DNA of 64,000 nucleotides from Isoetes taiwanensis (Eukaryota > Streptophyta > Lycopodiopsida > Isoetales > Isoetaceae). Positions 36,515-47,831 of the stretch are shown piece after piece. Under the pieces are notes generated by a model, which ran no database searches, was not told the origin of the DNA, and saw only the letters and a program-made list of their open reading frames with translations. The DNA is taken from positions 1,315,138 through 1,379,137 of the forward strand of contig JAJEKV010000071.1 of NCBI GenBank assembly GCA_021234155.1. Reading direction: 5' to 3'. Both the position numbers and the translations under genes were made by a program. Numbering within the stretch: position 1 is the first letter of the stretch; the number at the start of each line of letters is the position of its first letter.

Positions 36515-37738
36515 TCAAAAATTAATTTTCTTTTCAAACTTCTCGATCTGGTTAAGAAAAATCCAAGTCATTTGCAATGACAAAGTAAGCTATTCAGAAG
36601 CAACAATGAAAAAATACTTTAAAACCCAGTTGATCGAAATCAAATGACTTACCATAATGTGAGGTGCAATTCGTATGCAATAAGTGTCAAAGCCAGTATA
36701 AGACTTCAAGGGCCCACCTGTTCTTAAAGTTTTGAGGGCACAATCCAAAGGACCAGTATACGAATACTTGCCATCTGGACCAGGCTGCATCTTTTGTATT
36801 TGAGTTTTGACATAGTCGAAGGGGAGACTGCATGCAGAAGCAAAGAATCCTGAAACTGCACTGGCACCTATAATGGGATAACAAAATGGCATTTAAAAAC
36901 TCAAAGAACATAATGACAAAACATATCCATGAGTACAATCATAAACGGCTTACCAACAACAGTCGGAACATTAGTAAAGTGTAAAGAATCTCTCAAAAAT
37001 TCAGCAGTTTGATCATAAGAAGCAAGCATCCCCATGTTCAACGCCATAGCACGCACAATTGTAGGTCCTGCTCCTTTCCAATGAGCAGGGCACCTTCATC
37101 AGTACTGATCTTGTATAGTGCATGGAATGCATTTTGATAATTTCTTCTTTGTGCAAGAGGCAATGTTGCATCAGCTTGCATTCGAATGAGAGCTAAGTCC
37201 CAAAAGCTGAGGGCTTCCAAAAGAAGCCCCAATAGCTCCAGCAGTTAGACCACAAGGGGACTTCTTATACAAAGGCAATGGCTTGCCATCATTTGCTGCT
37301 GTGGCTTTAGCTGTTATCACTCTGCATAAACAATACCAAATTCAGTTATTTTACATGATCCTGTCAGGTTAATCTTGTTCTCCATCTAAAAGTACTTACT
37401 TAAAGGCCCCAAGTCTTGATGTAGTGTATGTTGCTTGTCTTAAAAGCCCAGCAGACAAGCCCTGAGTTTAATGAAACGTGATTTCAATTGTAAAGGAGTA
37501 GACATGAGAATTGAAAGAGTAATATCAAGCGTAACAGAAAGTTATGCCCATTTTGCTTCTATAGCAAAGAAATTGTGCAACTACATACTTAGTCTTATAA
37601 ATGATGGGTTTAGGCAGATAAATCCAAAGCCAAAACAGCACATGCATGGTGAACCTTGTAAAGAGCGCCAAACCCTTCGTTCTGGACTACTTTTCTCGCC
37701 ACTTCAGCTGCAGTGCCTTGTCCAAGTTGAATCCTCAC
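36515..37738 (-). pseudogene. DTC: Mitochondrial dicarboxylate/tricarboxylate carrier, 5'-truncated pseudogene
   Basis: Carriers of this family exchange dicarboxylates and tricarboxylates across the inner mitochondrial membrane. Exons are recognisable at 37655-37738 (VRIQLGQGTAAEVARKVVQN), 37400-37461 (GLSAGLLRQATYTTSRLGAF), 36954-37321, 36653-36867 (ASAVSGFFASACSLPFDYVK) and 36515-36571 (MTWIFLNQIEKF...). They contain two of the three carrier repeats, with a PFDYVKTQIQK signature. The first exon (start codon and PIDMIK motif) was not found. Exon 3 has two frameshifts, near 37200 where the GSPADLALIRMQ motif is disrupted, and near 37085 before the KGAGPT motif. The last intron's acceptor reads AA instead of AG. 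It is therefore inactive. Retained introns rule out a processed retrocopy. Confidence 0.88.
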
Positions 37739-37911
37739 CTGAAATAGACCGCTATTTTACAAATAGTTTTTGTTACTAGAAGAACTATATCAAACTTTCC
37801 ATAAAACAACCTTTAATTTCCAGTGTCCTCCTAATTATATCTCATGCCTAGCAACTTCAAACTGTTAGCTGATGAATGATGCCTTCCCATCAATAACGTA
37901 GAAATAAGACG

Positions 37912-38143
37912 TCACACCCCCAGACGGTCAAGCAATGCCGGAGCTGCTCTTCCTGTGCATATTGTATTGAAGTTCCCTTTTACAGACTCAAGGGTCTTTT
38001 CCATCTTTTCCATCTGCATGCCAAATGTGTAAAATGAAAGAAATCTTTCTCCAAAAACGCAGAAAGAACTTATTGCAGCGTCTTCTATCTGCTCCTTCTC
38101 AGCCTCAATCCCTTCAATTGTGGCAAACCGTATAAATAATGAC
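37912..38143 (-). pseudogene. Ribosome recycling factor fragment (organellar type)
   Basis: The open segment contains ATIEGIEAEKEQIEDAA, then after an intron-like or inserted stretch MEKTLESVKGNFNTICTGRA and APALLDRLG. These correspond to the N-terminal helix of organellar ribosome recycling factor (KMEKT...F..IRTGRA.PA.LD). The start is preceded by TTCTCAG (acceptor-like). The end is followed by GTGTGA, either a donor or a stop. The rest of the protein is missing. It lies between a syntaxin fragment and the carrier pseudogene on the same strand. Confidence 0.75.
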
Positions 38144-38482
38144 CTGAGAAGGAACTCAGGAATATTAGATATGCAAGAAAAATGAGAAGGGAAATATATG
38201 TTATGCCAAGGTTTTCATTTGTGTGAACCTTTTTTTCTTATGTTCAGCATTAAAGGTGCTTAAATTCACTTCGTGTTTAGTCAATCTTTGAAATAATCCG
38301 TGGCTAAGAGATTGGCAGATAAGCTCGAGCTAGACCTGAACATGCAATCACAATAAGCATTTCATGAATTCACGATGCCAACCACTGATAATAAGAATCC
38401 AAGCAATCAAACTTTTTTGATGCTTGCAACAACCGGAACAACCACATGATCATCATAACAATACACATGCATTTGCGAGTAC

Positions 38483-38812
38483 CTCTTTGATGTTATTTTG
38501 CACAATGGAGTCTCCACATGATTGCAATTTAGAAACCTGCTGTTCAATATCATCCAGCTGCTCATCCTGTGCTTCAATTTCCCTAACCGTTTCAATCACA
38601 TTTCCTCTGCCCTGTTCCTGAATAGCCTTTTGCAAAAAATTCTCACTCTCCCCAGTTTCGATGATATCCTCAATAGTTCGTTCATCAGCCTGCTGGCCTG
38701 TAATGGTAAAATAACGCCTCTCGATCATTTCTCTGTATTCGCCCATCATTTTTTCTCTCAGTTTCTGAAACTCCCCCATTAGATCCTTCAGTTTTTTTTC
38801 TTTCTCACTAGG
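38483..38812 (-). pseudogene. Plant syntaxin (SYP1-type) fragment with internal deletion
   Basis: SYP1 syntaxins are plasma-membrane Qa-SNAREs. The frame (38453-39001) contains [40 protein letters not shown] and [16 protein letters not shown], the region before the SNARE helix. It then jumps to [13 protein letters not shown]. About 25-30 residues of the SNARE motif (normally IEKKLLELHQ...MAVLVEAQG) are missing at the junction, and there is no C-terminal membrane anchor. The segment ends at GAG followed by GTACTC, a possible donor. Upstream frame beyond 38812 is unrelated. It is a non-functional fragment. Confidence 0.82.
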
Positions 38813-38899
38813 AACAACACAATCGGTAGCCAGTTTGCCCAGCGGCCACCCAGCTACACAAGTGACCGCCAATTTACAGGAAATAGCAGCTTTGGAGCA

Positions 38900-38953
38900 G
38901 TTTTGGGCATATTCTAAGCATATTCTAGCATATACTTGGAATATGCCCAAAAC
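38900..38953. repeat. 15-bp inverted repeat
   Basis: GTTTTGGGCATATTC (38900-38914) pairs exactly with GAATATGCCCAAAAC (38939-38953) across a 24-bp loop. Confidence 0.9.
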
Positions 38954-39017
38954 CCACATAAACAAGGGTTTGTCCCCTAGGGGCAACCCAAAAAAGGTCA
39001 TTTTCTTTTATTTGTAA

Positions 39018-40426
39018 GGAGATGTTTAAATGGTGCTCAAGATGGATTTAATGGCAGCCTATGGGAAACGTTTAAGGTCGTATGCTGTGGTATCCAAGAT
39101 GAAGATGAGAGGTAAGGATAATATGAAGGATATGCAATATAGCCTCTATGTGTAATCAAGGATTGAACAATCTATCTCTATAAGTTGGTTATGGGCACAG
39201 AAACAGACTGCTATTCCATCTGCATCTATGATTCTAAAGTTAGTGTTGGTCTAATTGTGATGTCAAATATATTGTTGTGTGCTCCTTATTTGGTTGTTTC
39301 CGATTGTTTCCTAGATCATTTGTCCATTATTTCCATTATAGATGAGTGTGTGGATTCAATTTTTAACTGCGAAGCAAATCAGATTACTCCAGTGGGCTAT
39401 GCTGCAAATATTCTTCTTAAAGATGTAAGCAAAACTATGCGTTCTATTCTATTCTATTCTATTCTATTCTATTCATATACCTTTCTTGCAGTGCTTCTCT
39501 CTCACAGGTCCACTTTCATATTGGTGCAAGCTTTCTGTTTTAAACTTGTACATCGAGCATTGTCATACCTGGTCCTTTGCAAATTTGTCTTCTTTCATGC
39601 TTAAGAATATATATAACTTCTGGTGTTAACAATACTGAGTATTTTGAGCAGGAAACCAGTTGAAGATACATGTAAAAATGAGAGGATCAAGAATTTGTTT
39701 TCAAGATGTATTTCAAAAGCCATAGGTTCCCATACAAAGAGGAATTGCTATCCCTTTTGCCATAAGCATCTAGGAGTTTCGTGATACCTTGTAGATATGC
39801 GCAAGAACTTCATGCACAATATTTTCTAGCATTATATTATCCTCTTAAAGTGGGCTTTCTCAAGTATTGCATTTTAGATGGGTGGACTTGAGCTTACTCC
39901 CATCATTCTTGTGGCTATATTGAAGTCTTAATGGAAGTCAATGAAGCGAAGATGAGCACTTTTTACATTTCCAATACAGTCGTATAGAACATATAAGAAC
40001 GTATAATTTTATTCGCATTTGCGGGCTTCTATCTTTCTATAGAAGGTGCTATGGCTATGCTATGGGTATTTGAGATGGATCCTTATGTCCATAACGATTT
40101 TTATTCTGGCATAAATCGAACTCTATGACATTTGTTTCCACATGAAAGAGCTTGCCACTGTTGAAGTGATGCATATTGTACAACTCCTGCCAGCTTTTAT
40201 AATGATTTTCATCAAAGATCATATTATTCTGTTTGGCTATGCTTAACAGCAAAGCATTGCAGGCACATGTGAAAGCACCTTGTAAGGTCACAGAACCTTT
40301 TATATTAACTATGTTCTCTACATTCTTTTATAAATTAAGATTGTATATTTAATTCAGAGATTTGAATGGTTTTTCATGAACAAGGTGTAGGCCCAATTGT
40401 AGATAATCTTTGCTACAATTCTCGAG
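39018..40426. other. Gene-free stretch with a (TATTC)n microsatellite
   Basis: 39442-39474 holds about six copies of TATTC. A minus-strand frame (40055-40291) beginning GAFTCACNALLLSIAKQNNM and a plus-strand frame (39185-39604) have no recognised family. No gene is called. Confidence 0.5.
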
Positions 40427-41222
40427 GCCCCGAAGGGGCCAAAAAAAATTTAGATTTAACACAAACCATTACATTTAACACTTTAAAACTAAATTCCCCC
40501 TTACCCCCTTTGGTTTGGGTGCATATTCACACGAGGGGTGACGTAGGGCAGCGAGAGCCCCTAAAATTATATTATGCATGTACAAAATCAACACCATATA
40601 ATACATTGCCTCAAATCTTATAGTATTTTGCAAACTATGTTATACAGTATACCAAAACTTGTATAGGCATACCCCACAAACGAGGATCTCTATGTACAGT
40701 CTAGATCGAGGAATAAATGGCATATATGCTTATCCAACAGCTCTCGATGCCCGGAGTCACCCCTCGTGTGAATATGCACCGAAACCAAAGAAGGTAATCC
40801 AAAGACGCACAAGGGAAAATCTTAGTGGTAATTGGCTTGCAATAGGGCCAAGCGAGATCATTCCACAAGAATGGCATTGTTTTCTTGGCAAAGCCAGTTA
40901 CTACGTAAAGTTCCTCGTTTGTGGGGTATGCAAGTACAAAATTTGCTATACTGTATAACAAGATTTGCAAAATACTATAAGATTTCAACCAAAATACTAT
41001 ATGGTGTTGATTTTGTACATGCAAAATATAATTATAAGGGCTCTCGCTGCCCTATGTCACCCCCGTGTGAATATGCACCCAAACCAAAGGGGGTTTTAGG
41101 GGGATGTTAATTTAAATGTGTTGAATGCAATGGTTTATGTTAAATAATGTTGGTTATTAATATGCTATATATTTATATTAATAAAAAAAATTTAGGCCCT
41201 TCGGTCCTTAATAAAGGCCTTC
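40427..41222. mobile_element. Foldback element with ~260-300-bp inverted arms
   Basis: Arms 40427-40685 and 40913-41222 are reverse complements. Shared blocks are CCCCTTTGGTTTGGGTGCAT, ATTCACACGAGGGGTGAC (right arm GGGGGTGACAT), CATGTACAAAATCAACACCA, TCTTATAGTATTTTGCAAA and CATACCCCACAAACGAGG. Outer ends carry CCCGAAGGGGCC- and CCGAAGGGCC-like words beside an A/T run. The 227-bp centre contains a third, shorter copy of the GTGTGAATATGCACC-AAACCAAAG block. No target duplication could be fixed. No protein is encoded. Confidence 0.8.
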
Positions 41223-41454
41223 GGGCACTAAGCATGGCATAACTTCACGTACTATTTTTACAAACACTTATGCAAACACTTATGCATGTAATAACATTAG
41301 AAACACTTGTCCAATGGTTTAAGTTAATGCTAATGGAAACAGTTGTGCAATGGTTTAAGTTAATGCTAATGGTAGTTGTTGGTTGCTATATTAATAAAAA
41401 GAATTCGGGCCCTTAGGGAAAACATCTAGTTCCATACAAGCGTTCAACGAATGG

Positions 41455-41757
41455 GAGAAAATGACTTATCATAGGGTGGATCTAAACAGCCCCAAGAGCA
41501 ATGTACAGTGTTTTCCCATTGCATGCATTAAGAGAAAGAATGACTTATCATATTCGGTAGATCTGAATAGCCCCAAGAGCAATGCTCTTGCCTGCAGAAA
41601 TCTATGTATAGATCTTTCACCAATAGCTTCTAAGTCTGGGAATCACTACCGTGGGACAAAAGCCCCAAGAGCAATGCTCTTGCCTGCAGAAATCATGTAT
41701 AGATCTTTCACCCAATAGCTTCTAAGTCTGGGAATCACTACCGTGGCACAAAAGCAT
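41455..41757. repeat. Tandem duplications of 92 bp and ~75 bp
   Basis: A ~92-bp unit (GCCCCAAGAGCAATGCTCTT...ACTACCGTGG-ACAAAA) is repeated at about 41570-41661 and 41662-41754. The preceding sequence carries two copies of ATGACTTATCAT...GATCT-AA-AGCCCCAAGAGC. GAGCAATGCTC is itself palindromic. Confidence 0.85.
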
Positions 41758-42859
41758 CAGGCCATCAGAGGCAGCACCATGGAACTGGAAGCCATGGGAG
41801 TCTTTGGATCATCTCAATTTCTGATATCAAATCTGCAGATTCCTATAAAAGCTAGATCATAAGCACTCTATGACAACCAAATATCTTGCTCTAGCAACAA
41901 GGTGTCTGTTGAAGACCCCATGAGGTTTTTCCTTCCCAACAATGACTCTTGTCGGTTGATCTCATCAGAACATTTAAACTCTTCGGTTCCCAAAAACTTG
42001 GCATTAAAACTGCTACTAGATTGCTTCATTAGTGAGGTAATTCATTATTGGTAGCAGTAAGGAACTGGAATCCATGGGAGTTTTCAAATAATCCCAAATT
42101 GCTGATGCTAGATATTATAAAGGCATGATTGGCATAGATATCTATGAAATCAAAACTTTAGAAGGACTGATGGGAAGGAAAGAATAGTGACAACGGGTTT
42201 CTAAGGATGGAACTGGTAGGCACAGGCAACTTCTCTTAAATGTGGGAATACAAAACATGAAGGCATACCTCGAGTGTATGAACGGCCAACATTTTCAGCT
42301 ATTAGTCTTTCTACACAAAGGGCTCTTCCTCTGAGCTATGACAAAGAAACAATCCGTTATACTCAAAAACAATTTTAGCCAGAAGCTTTTCTGGAAGTCA
42401 GACTTGTCAATCCTTGCAGACTTGGGATATTTCTCTTTCCATAAAAAATGTTTGCATGAAGCCAGTGCTTAGCTCCACAACAATCAACTACCATCTCACT
42501 GATTAATGTAAAACAAGGCTTTTAAAGTGCCATATTAGGCAACCGATGACTCCCGCAATGATATTTCATAACCCACAACATAAATCATCAGATAAATTGA
42601 TGCATCACACAATAAATCCGGCATTGCTTAAAAAGATGCCAAATCCAGAACTCTGGAGCCCTAAATCATGGAAGCAAGGAACCCTGGAACCCTAGATCGT
42701 GGAAGAAGGTAAAATGACAGATCCGCTTGTGCTGCATGATTTTACCAAAGCTCCGGTACCCTACTCGTGTACAGATAGAAACAAAAAATTTTGACATGCC
42801 GTGCAAATTAGCTTGAGCTGCATCCTTTCCAACAGCCCTTTTGTCCAAAATCACTGTTA
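41758..42859. other. Gene-free stretch
   Basis: No gene is recognised. The phrase TGGAACTGGAA-CCATGGGAGT appears near 41777 and 42062, indicating an old local duplication. AACCCTAGATCGTGGAAG-like words near 42660-42705 resemble sequence near 62395-62415 and belong to the margin of the dispersed repeat. Confidence 0.5.
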
Positions 42860-43135
42860 TTTTGAAACCTAATATTAGACTACTACACGCTAAAAAGAAA
42901 GCAAACAATACACACCAGAAAAAGAACATGCAAACAGTAAAAGATCCACAATCACATGATTTCTTCTCTTCTTTAAAATCAATGGCTGAGATAGGAGTGC
43001 ACTCTAGAAATACTGTTTAGTATATCCATGTGAATACATCGTCCAAATCATAGAAAAACCTTAGTAAAAAGCGTACAAAAAGACCAAAGGAAACCCCCTG
43101 TTATTATGCTACATATTTGATATGCAAAACTAATG
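42860..43135 (+). repeat. Dispersed repeat, copy 2
   Basis: This contains TTGAAACCTAATAT, TCTTCTTTAAAATCAATGGC, GTGCACTCTAGAAATACTGT, CCAAATCATAGAAAAACCTT and CCCTGTTATTATGCTACATA. It is the same order as at 62470-62700 and the inverted copy at 34862-35090. Confidence 0.85.
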
Positions 43136-45113
43136 TTAACTGTCGACGTGGTGGTGGCTTAACAGAAGGTTTCTTTCATGCGTTTTCATCCTCATTTCCA
43201 AGAGAATAACAAAAACTCCATTCAACTTTCACAAGATATAAATGATTCTGGGAAGAAAAACAACAAAGTATCAGATGACCCTCAACCATTAATCCCATGA
43301 TACCTTGGGACCAAAGCCCGAGATTTAAAGATAAGAGAAGGGGTAATGTAATGTGAATAAAGGCATCTCAAGGTTGTAAGAGTCATGAAATCCTAATTCA
43401 AAATAGAATGGCACATCAATAGGGTTGTATTGACCCATTAGGACCATCCAATATCTATGGCTGGTGACATGGACCAAATAAATATCTATCATAATAACAA
43501 AACGTCGATAGATGACAAACATAGGACCTTTTTAGTTATGAAATATCCATTGCCTTTATCGAGTTTTATTCTTATTGGAAACATCTATTCAAGAATATTC
43601 CCATGACAAAGAGGACAAGCAAATCAGTTGTCAAGGTAGAACTATTTCTGCTTGTATTTTTCTTCTACTATCATTTTAACTAACTACTAGTAACAGTTTC
43701 CCGGGCTTTAGTAACAACTTGAAGAGGTTGTTGTTTCATTGTAGGTTAGAATAAGCAATGTGCTTTGATGGGCAAGAGCAACTTGTATTAATAGATAGTT
43801 TTTCTGTTGAAATATAGAGCGACACTTGAAAATTTAGTGATAGAGATGAAAAATCTTTATCCACAAATTTGTGAAGATCTCAAAGCATAGATATGTTAAA
43901 CTACATTGTTGATATTTATTATATTTGGCTTTTATTTGAGCTAGCTTATCGATTTATTAATTTGTTAAGTATTTTCGTCTCTAAATGATTGACATCAAGT
44001 TGCATATTTGACAAATGTTTAAAAATGGATGTTCTTAGTTGATCGCTGATTCTTCAATGATTTTGTGATAAGGCTAAGCCAAGTTTTGCGACAACATTTG
44101 CAACAATGTTTTTTTCTAGTTATAATGGTGTTGTAGATTTTGATCACATTTTTTTTATTCTTGAAGTTGTTTTGAGCTTGTCATTTTGTAGTTGTCTTTT
44201 AAATGATGCATGTTTGAATGTATTACTGACAAGGCTGATGTTGGTCCTTGTAGCCATGGATGGATCTTTTGTATTGTGTGCCTTTAGGACATGATAAGAT
44301 TGAAATAAAAATAAATTCAATAGATAATTTGGCGCCAGGTAGGGAAATGGGATATAAATGTCTTGAATTATGTGGTAGTGGATGTCAAGTGATTATAAAA
44401 TTATGCATGTATTACTAGAGGGCTTGGTAGTATAATTGTCTTGCTTTATGTGGTAATGGATGTAGATGATTATAAAACTATGCACGCTTTACTTGATGGC
44501 CTGTATATGTAGGCAAATTTGAATTGAATTGAGTTATTTTCCATCGACTGCGGAGACCAATTGGCCTATGGAACCCAAACAAGGAATACACAACTGTATT
44601 ACTGCTAGAATTAGAAAACTCCCGAACGATTCTATATACATTAAGTCAACAAATTCAAACAGATATTAAATATTCAATAGTGTAACTTTATCAGGTTTCA
44701 GGCCTTGATGTCTCAGCTACCTTGAGATGTATTTAACATATGAAACTGTCTTTTATGAACTTAGCTCTCGCATATTTGATGATATAGAGAGCCAACATGT
44801 CTTTTATGAGCCAAGTTGCTTGGGCAAATTCATACCATGAATATGATACAACTGGAGATTGAAAATCAGAACATGGTTAAGAAGGATGAAATTCCTGAAA
44901 CATACAAATAATATAATGATTTCAAAAAGCAATTTGAAAATATTAAATCCATTAATAGAGTAGAATATATTTTTTAATATCCACGAGGACCAGGAGGTCA
45001 TGGTACCCATACAATAGGCTAGTACAACCATGAGTAGGATTTAAAAACCCCTGACAAAGCCATGGGATTATTGATATTTTAGAGTAAACACGTAGAATTA
45101 GGTTAATATCCGA
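43136..45113. other. Gene-free AT-rich stretch with an ~80-bp tandem repeat
   Basis: Two copies starting near 44359 (GTCTTGAATTATGTGGTAGT) and 44439 (GTCTTGCTTTATGTGGTAAT) form a short tandem duplication. No gene is recognised. Confidence 0.55.
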
Positions 45114-46208
45114 TCAATCTAATATTAAAGGAGAAGAGTGGTGATAAACTGAGGCATAATCTAGCTTGAAGAGCATACACACATGATCCCAAGCCCGCAA
45201 CACCCCCGTGAGAAAAGGGGATGCATGTGGGAAAGGCCGGAGACCATACAACAGTGCCCAGGGCAACTCCACATGCATATACGGCTTCCCAAACGCCACA
45301 CAATGGCGAAGAGACTGCAACAACATCGCCGCACCAGAAGAAGATGCTCCATCCTGCAGAGTGCTCCAAACAAACTTGGAGACCAACACCTTACTATGCA
45401 GCGCCAAATCCAGAATGGCCAAGCCCCCATCCTCTGGGGGGCGGAGACAATTCCACCAAGCCACCTTAACAACCGCCCCTTCATCATCCCCACCCCACAC
45501 AAAATTTCGAACAATCTTATCCAAAGCCTGTATCTTACCCTCAGGAGCTAACATCCCAGATGCTGTATACACATGAGTGCTACAAAGTACTGACTTGGCA
45601 ATAGTGATCCTACCTGCCATGGACAATTTGCTACCCTTCCACCAATTGAGGTGTTTCTGCAACCCCTGCAAAATCTCATCCCACACCCTCCCCAGGGAAA
45701 CATCCCCTCCAAAGGGAATATCCAATAGCTTAGTACACACATTACCTGGAAGCACCTTCCAAGGGAATAGAGCCAAACAAGGGGGAGGCGGAGTCAGCTG
45801 AGCCCATAATGCGGAGCATTTACCCCAATTCAGAAGAATGCCCGAGGCCAAGGAGAAAGTATCCAGCAAACTCTTCACATTCCGCAGATTCCTCTCTTCT
45901 GCCACCAAGAAGAGGAAGGTGTCATCGACGAACTGGTTAATAATCTGCTGGCTATAATCCTGCATCCGAAGCCCATCCACCACCCCCTCCTCCACTGCAG
46001 AAGAAAACAACTTAGACAGTGCCTCCGCCACAATCGTAAACAAAAACGGCGCCAAAGGGCACCCCTGACGCACCCCTCTGCCTAAGGAGAAAAAGGCGGA
46101 GGGTTCACCCTGGCACACCACCGTAGCCCGTGCTGACCTATGCAGCTTCATGACTGTCTCTGTAAAGCCGAAGTGCCAAAAAAAATATTTGTTGTTGAGG
46201 GCTTGCAC
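45114..46208 (-). pseudogene. Truncated non-LTR (LINE, L1-type) reverse transcriptase
   Basis: A single 364-codon frame covers the second half of a plant LINE reverse transcriptase. It has GVRQGCPLAPFLFTIVAEAL (domain 4), the catalytic FVDDTFLFL box (normally FADD/YADD), LNWGKCSALW, and the thumb region SKLSMAGRITIAKSVL and IVRNFVWGG, ending before the zinc-binding tail. The endonuclease and first catalytic Asp (RAYD) are missing, because homology begins abruptly at about 46208. No poly(A) tail or target duplication is visible. It differs clearly from the LINE at 55.4 kb. It is a dead fragment, although its frame is intact for over 1 kb. Confidence 0.92.
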
Positions 46209-47790
46209 ATATAGATTCTTCCCATAAGACTTGGTCTAAGCCGAAACACTACTTTTAGGATCTTCAAATTCACTCTAAAGATTTAAAATTCTAAAGAACA
46301 CAACGGAGTGGCCAAATTCGGATGCCCTCTCTAGGCATATACTCTATTCTCAAAAGTCCAATAGGTGCATCAAGCAGGGTGTTCAAAATGCACACCTATT
46401 TACACAATCGATATTACACAGGGAGGTTTGCGCTAAAAAATGTCTACCATCCAGTATATAGTCTGAAATGTCTGCCTTATGTAGAATGGCACATTCTATT
46501 GGATCCCGTGAAGAGCGAAGGACAAGTGCAGGCTTTTCCGTGACTGTGCAGAGGCTATCTCCTTCCGTAAAGGTCAAGACCATGCAATTTCACTGTTTTC
46601 CAGACTGCCATTATAAACCATAATGGCCTAGTCTTTCTTTACAAGTTTTTCCATAATGCCTAGTGTTTCCATACAAGTTTTTCAATAAAAGTTTTTCCTT
46701 AGACAATACAAAAGTTCTTCAATAGAAGTTTGTTCCATAGTAATACAAAAGTTCTGAAGTACAAGAGATCGAGATCAAAAGTTTAAAAGTGCATTCAAAA
46801 ATTCTAAAGTACAAGAGATCGAGATCAATGATCTTCATTCCAGAATTCAAAATAAAAAAGGGATCAAGTCTTCAACATTTTTTCTTAAGACCTTCGAGCA
46901 CATTCAAATGTTGGGTCATCACTCTCAACATCCTCCATTATACTACAAGAAAAACTTAAGCAATGTTTAGAGGCCGACACCAGAATCAAAAGCACGACAG
47001 ACTCCATGATCAAGCACTTGATAAACCTCTCCACGGAAACCTGCAAGAAAAGGACAAAATAGTGTTAGAATCTTGCAAAAATAATCTAATATTACAACAT
47101 GCATGCTTACCATTTTCAAGATCCGTGCGTCCAAACAGTTGTTAAAGATGCTAAACAAGCAAAAAGCAAGTTAAAACTTGCATGCAAGAACTTTTAAGAA
47201 GAACATGCACGAAAACCTCTCTACAGATGCCAAACTTCGTAATGAAGCAGCAGCAGAAGATCAAAATGCATCGCCTGACAAGAAAGCAACAAGGGCCATA
47301 ACTAGAGATCCAAAAATCGAAAAACTTCGCCAAACTTTGCCAACGACTAGCAATAGGAGATTCACGGCCAGCGCCAGCCAAAAAGGCGATAGGTGCCCTA
47401 GCTGAAGTTAGCAGAACACAGACGCCATCGCCGTACTTCGACGACAACGGGAAAAAGGGTTTGCTAACATGAAAAATGAACCTTTTATACCTCTGCCCCG
47501 TCACCGCATACGTGGCGGACGAAATTGCATGGTCTAGACCTTTACGTCAGGTAATGGCCGAGAACAGGCCCGCCGAACTATAATAAACTGGCGGGCGGGC
47601 CAAGTCGGCGGCGCTGGCTTTCGCGGGCCGCCGTGACGGCCCGCCCGCCGCACCATTATATCCCGAACGGCTCGCTGTCGGCCCCTGCGCGCGGCCGTCG
47701 CGGACTCGCCCGCCGCAAAGCCATTATATCCCCAGCGGCACCGCTCTCGGCCATTACTCCCTCCAAAAATGTTGAAAAAAAAATGAAATG
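46209..47790. other. Intergenic stretch with a 25-bp inverted pair and a GC-rich patch
   Basis: CGTAAAGGTCAAGACCATGCAATTT near 46566-46590 recurs inverted near 47523-47546 (AAATTGCATGGTCTAGACCT), bracketing about 980 bp, possibly a decayed inverted-repeat element. Inside, TTCT-AAGTACAAGAGATCGAGATCA occurs twice (about 46750, 46807). 47560-47760 is strongly GC-rich with two CCCGCCGCA--CCATTATATCCC-type repeats. It lies just upstream of the plus-strand peroxidase and may be part of its promoter region. Confidence 0.5.
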
Positions 47791-47831
47791 ACTTGTTAGA
47801 AAGAACAAGCATGCTCGGTCACAGAACAACG

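Noticed and set aside
36515-37738. Functional mitochondrial carrier gene
   Set aside because: The first exon is missing, two frameshifts lie in the central exon and the last intron lacks an AG acceptor.
36000-39020. Helitron with defined ends around the captured gene fragments
   Set aside because: No 5' TC / 3' CTRR pair with a subterminal hairpin could be located, so only gene-fragment capture in general is proposed.
45183-45576. 122-codon plus-strand frames
   Set aside because: They are shadows of the minus-strand LINE reverse transcriptase.
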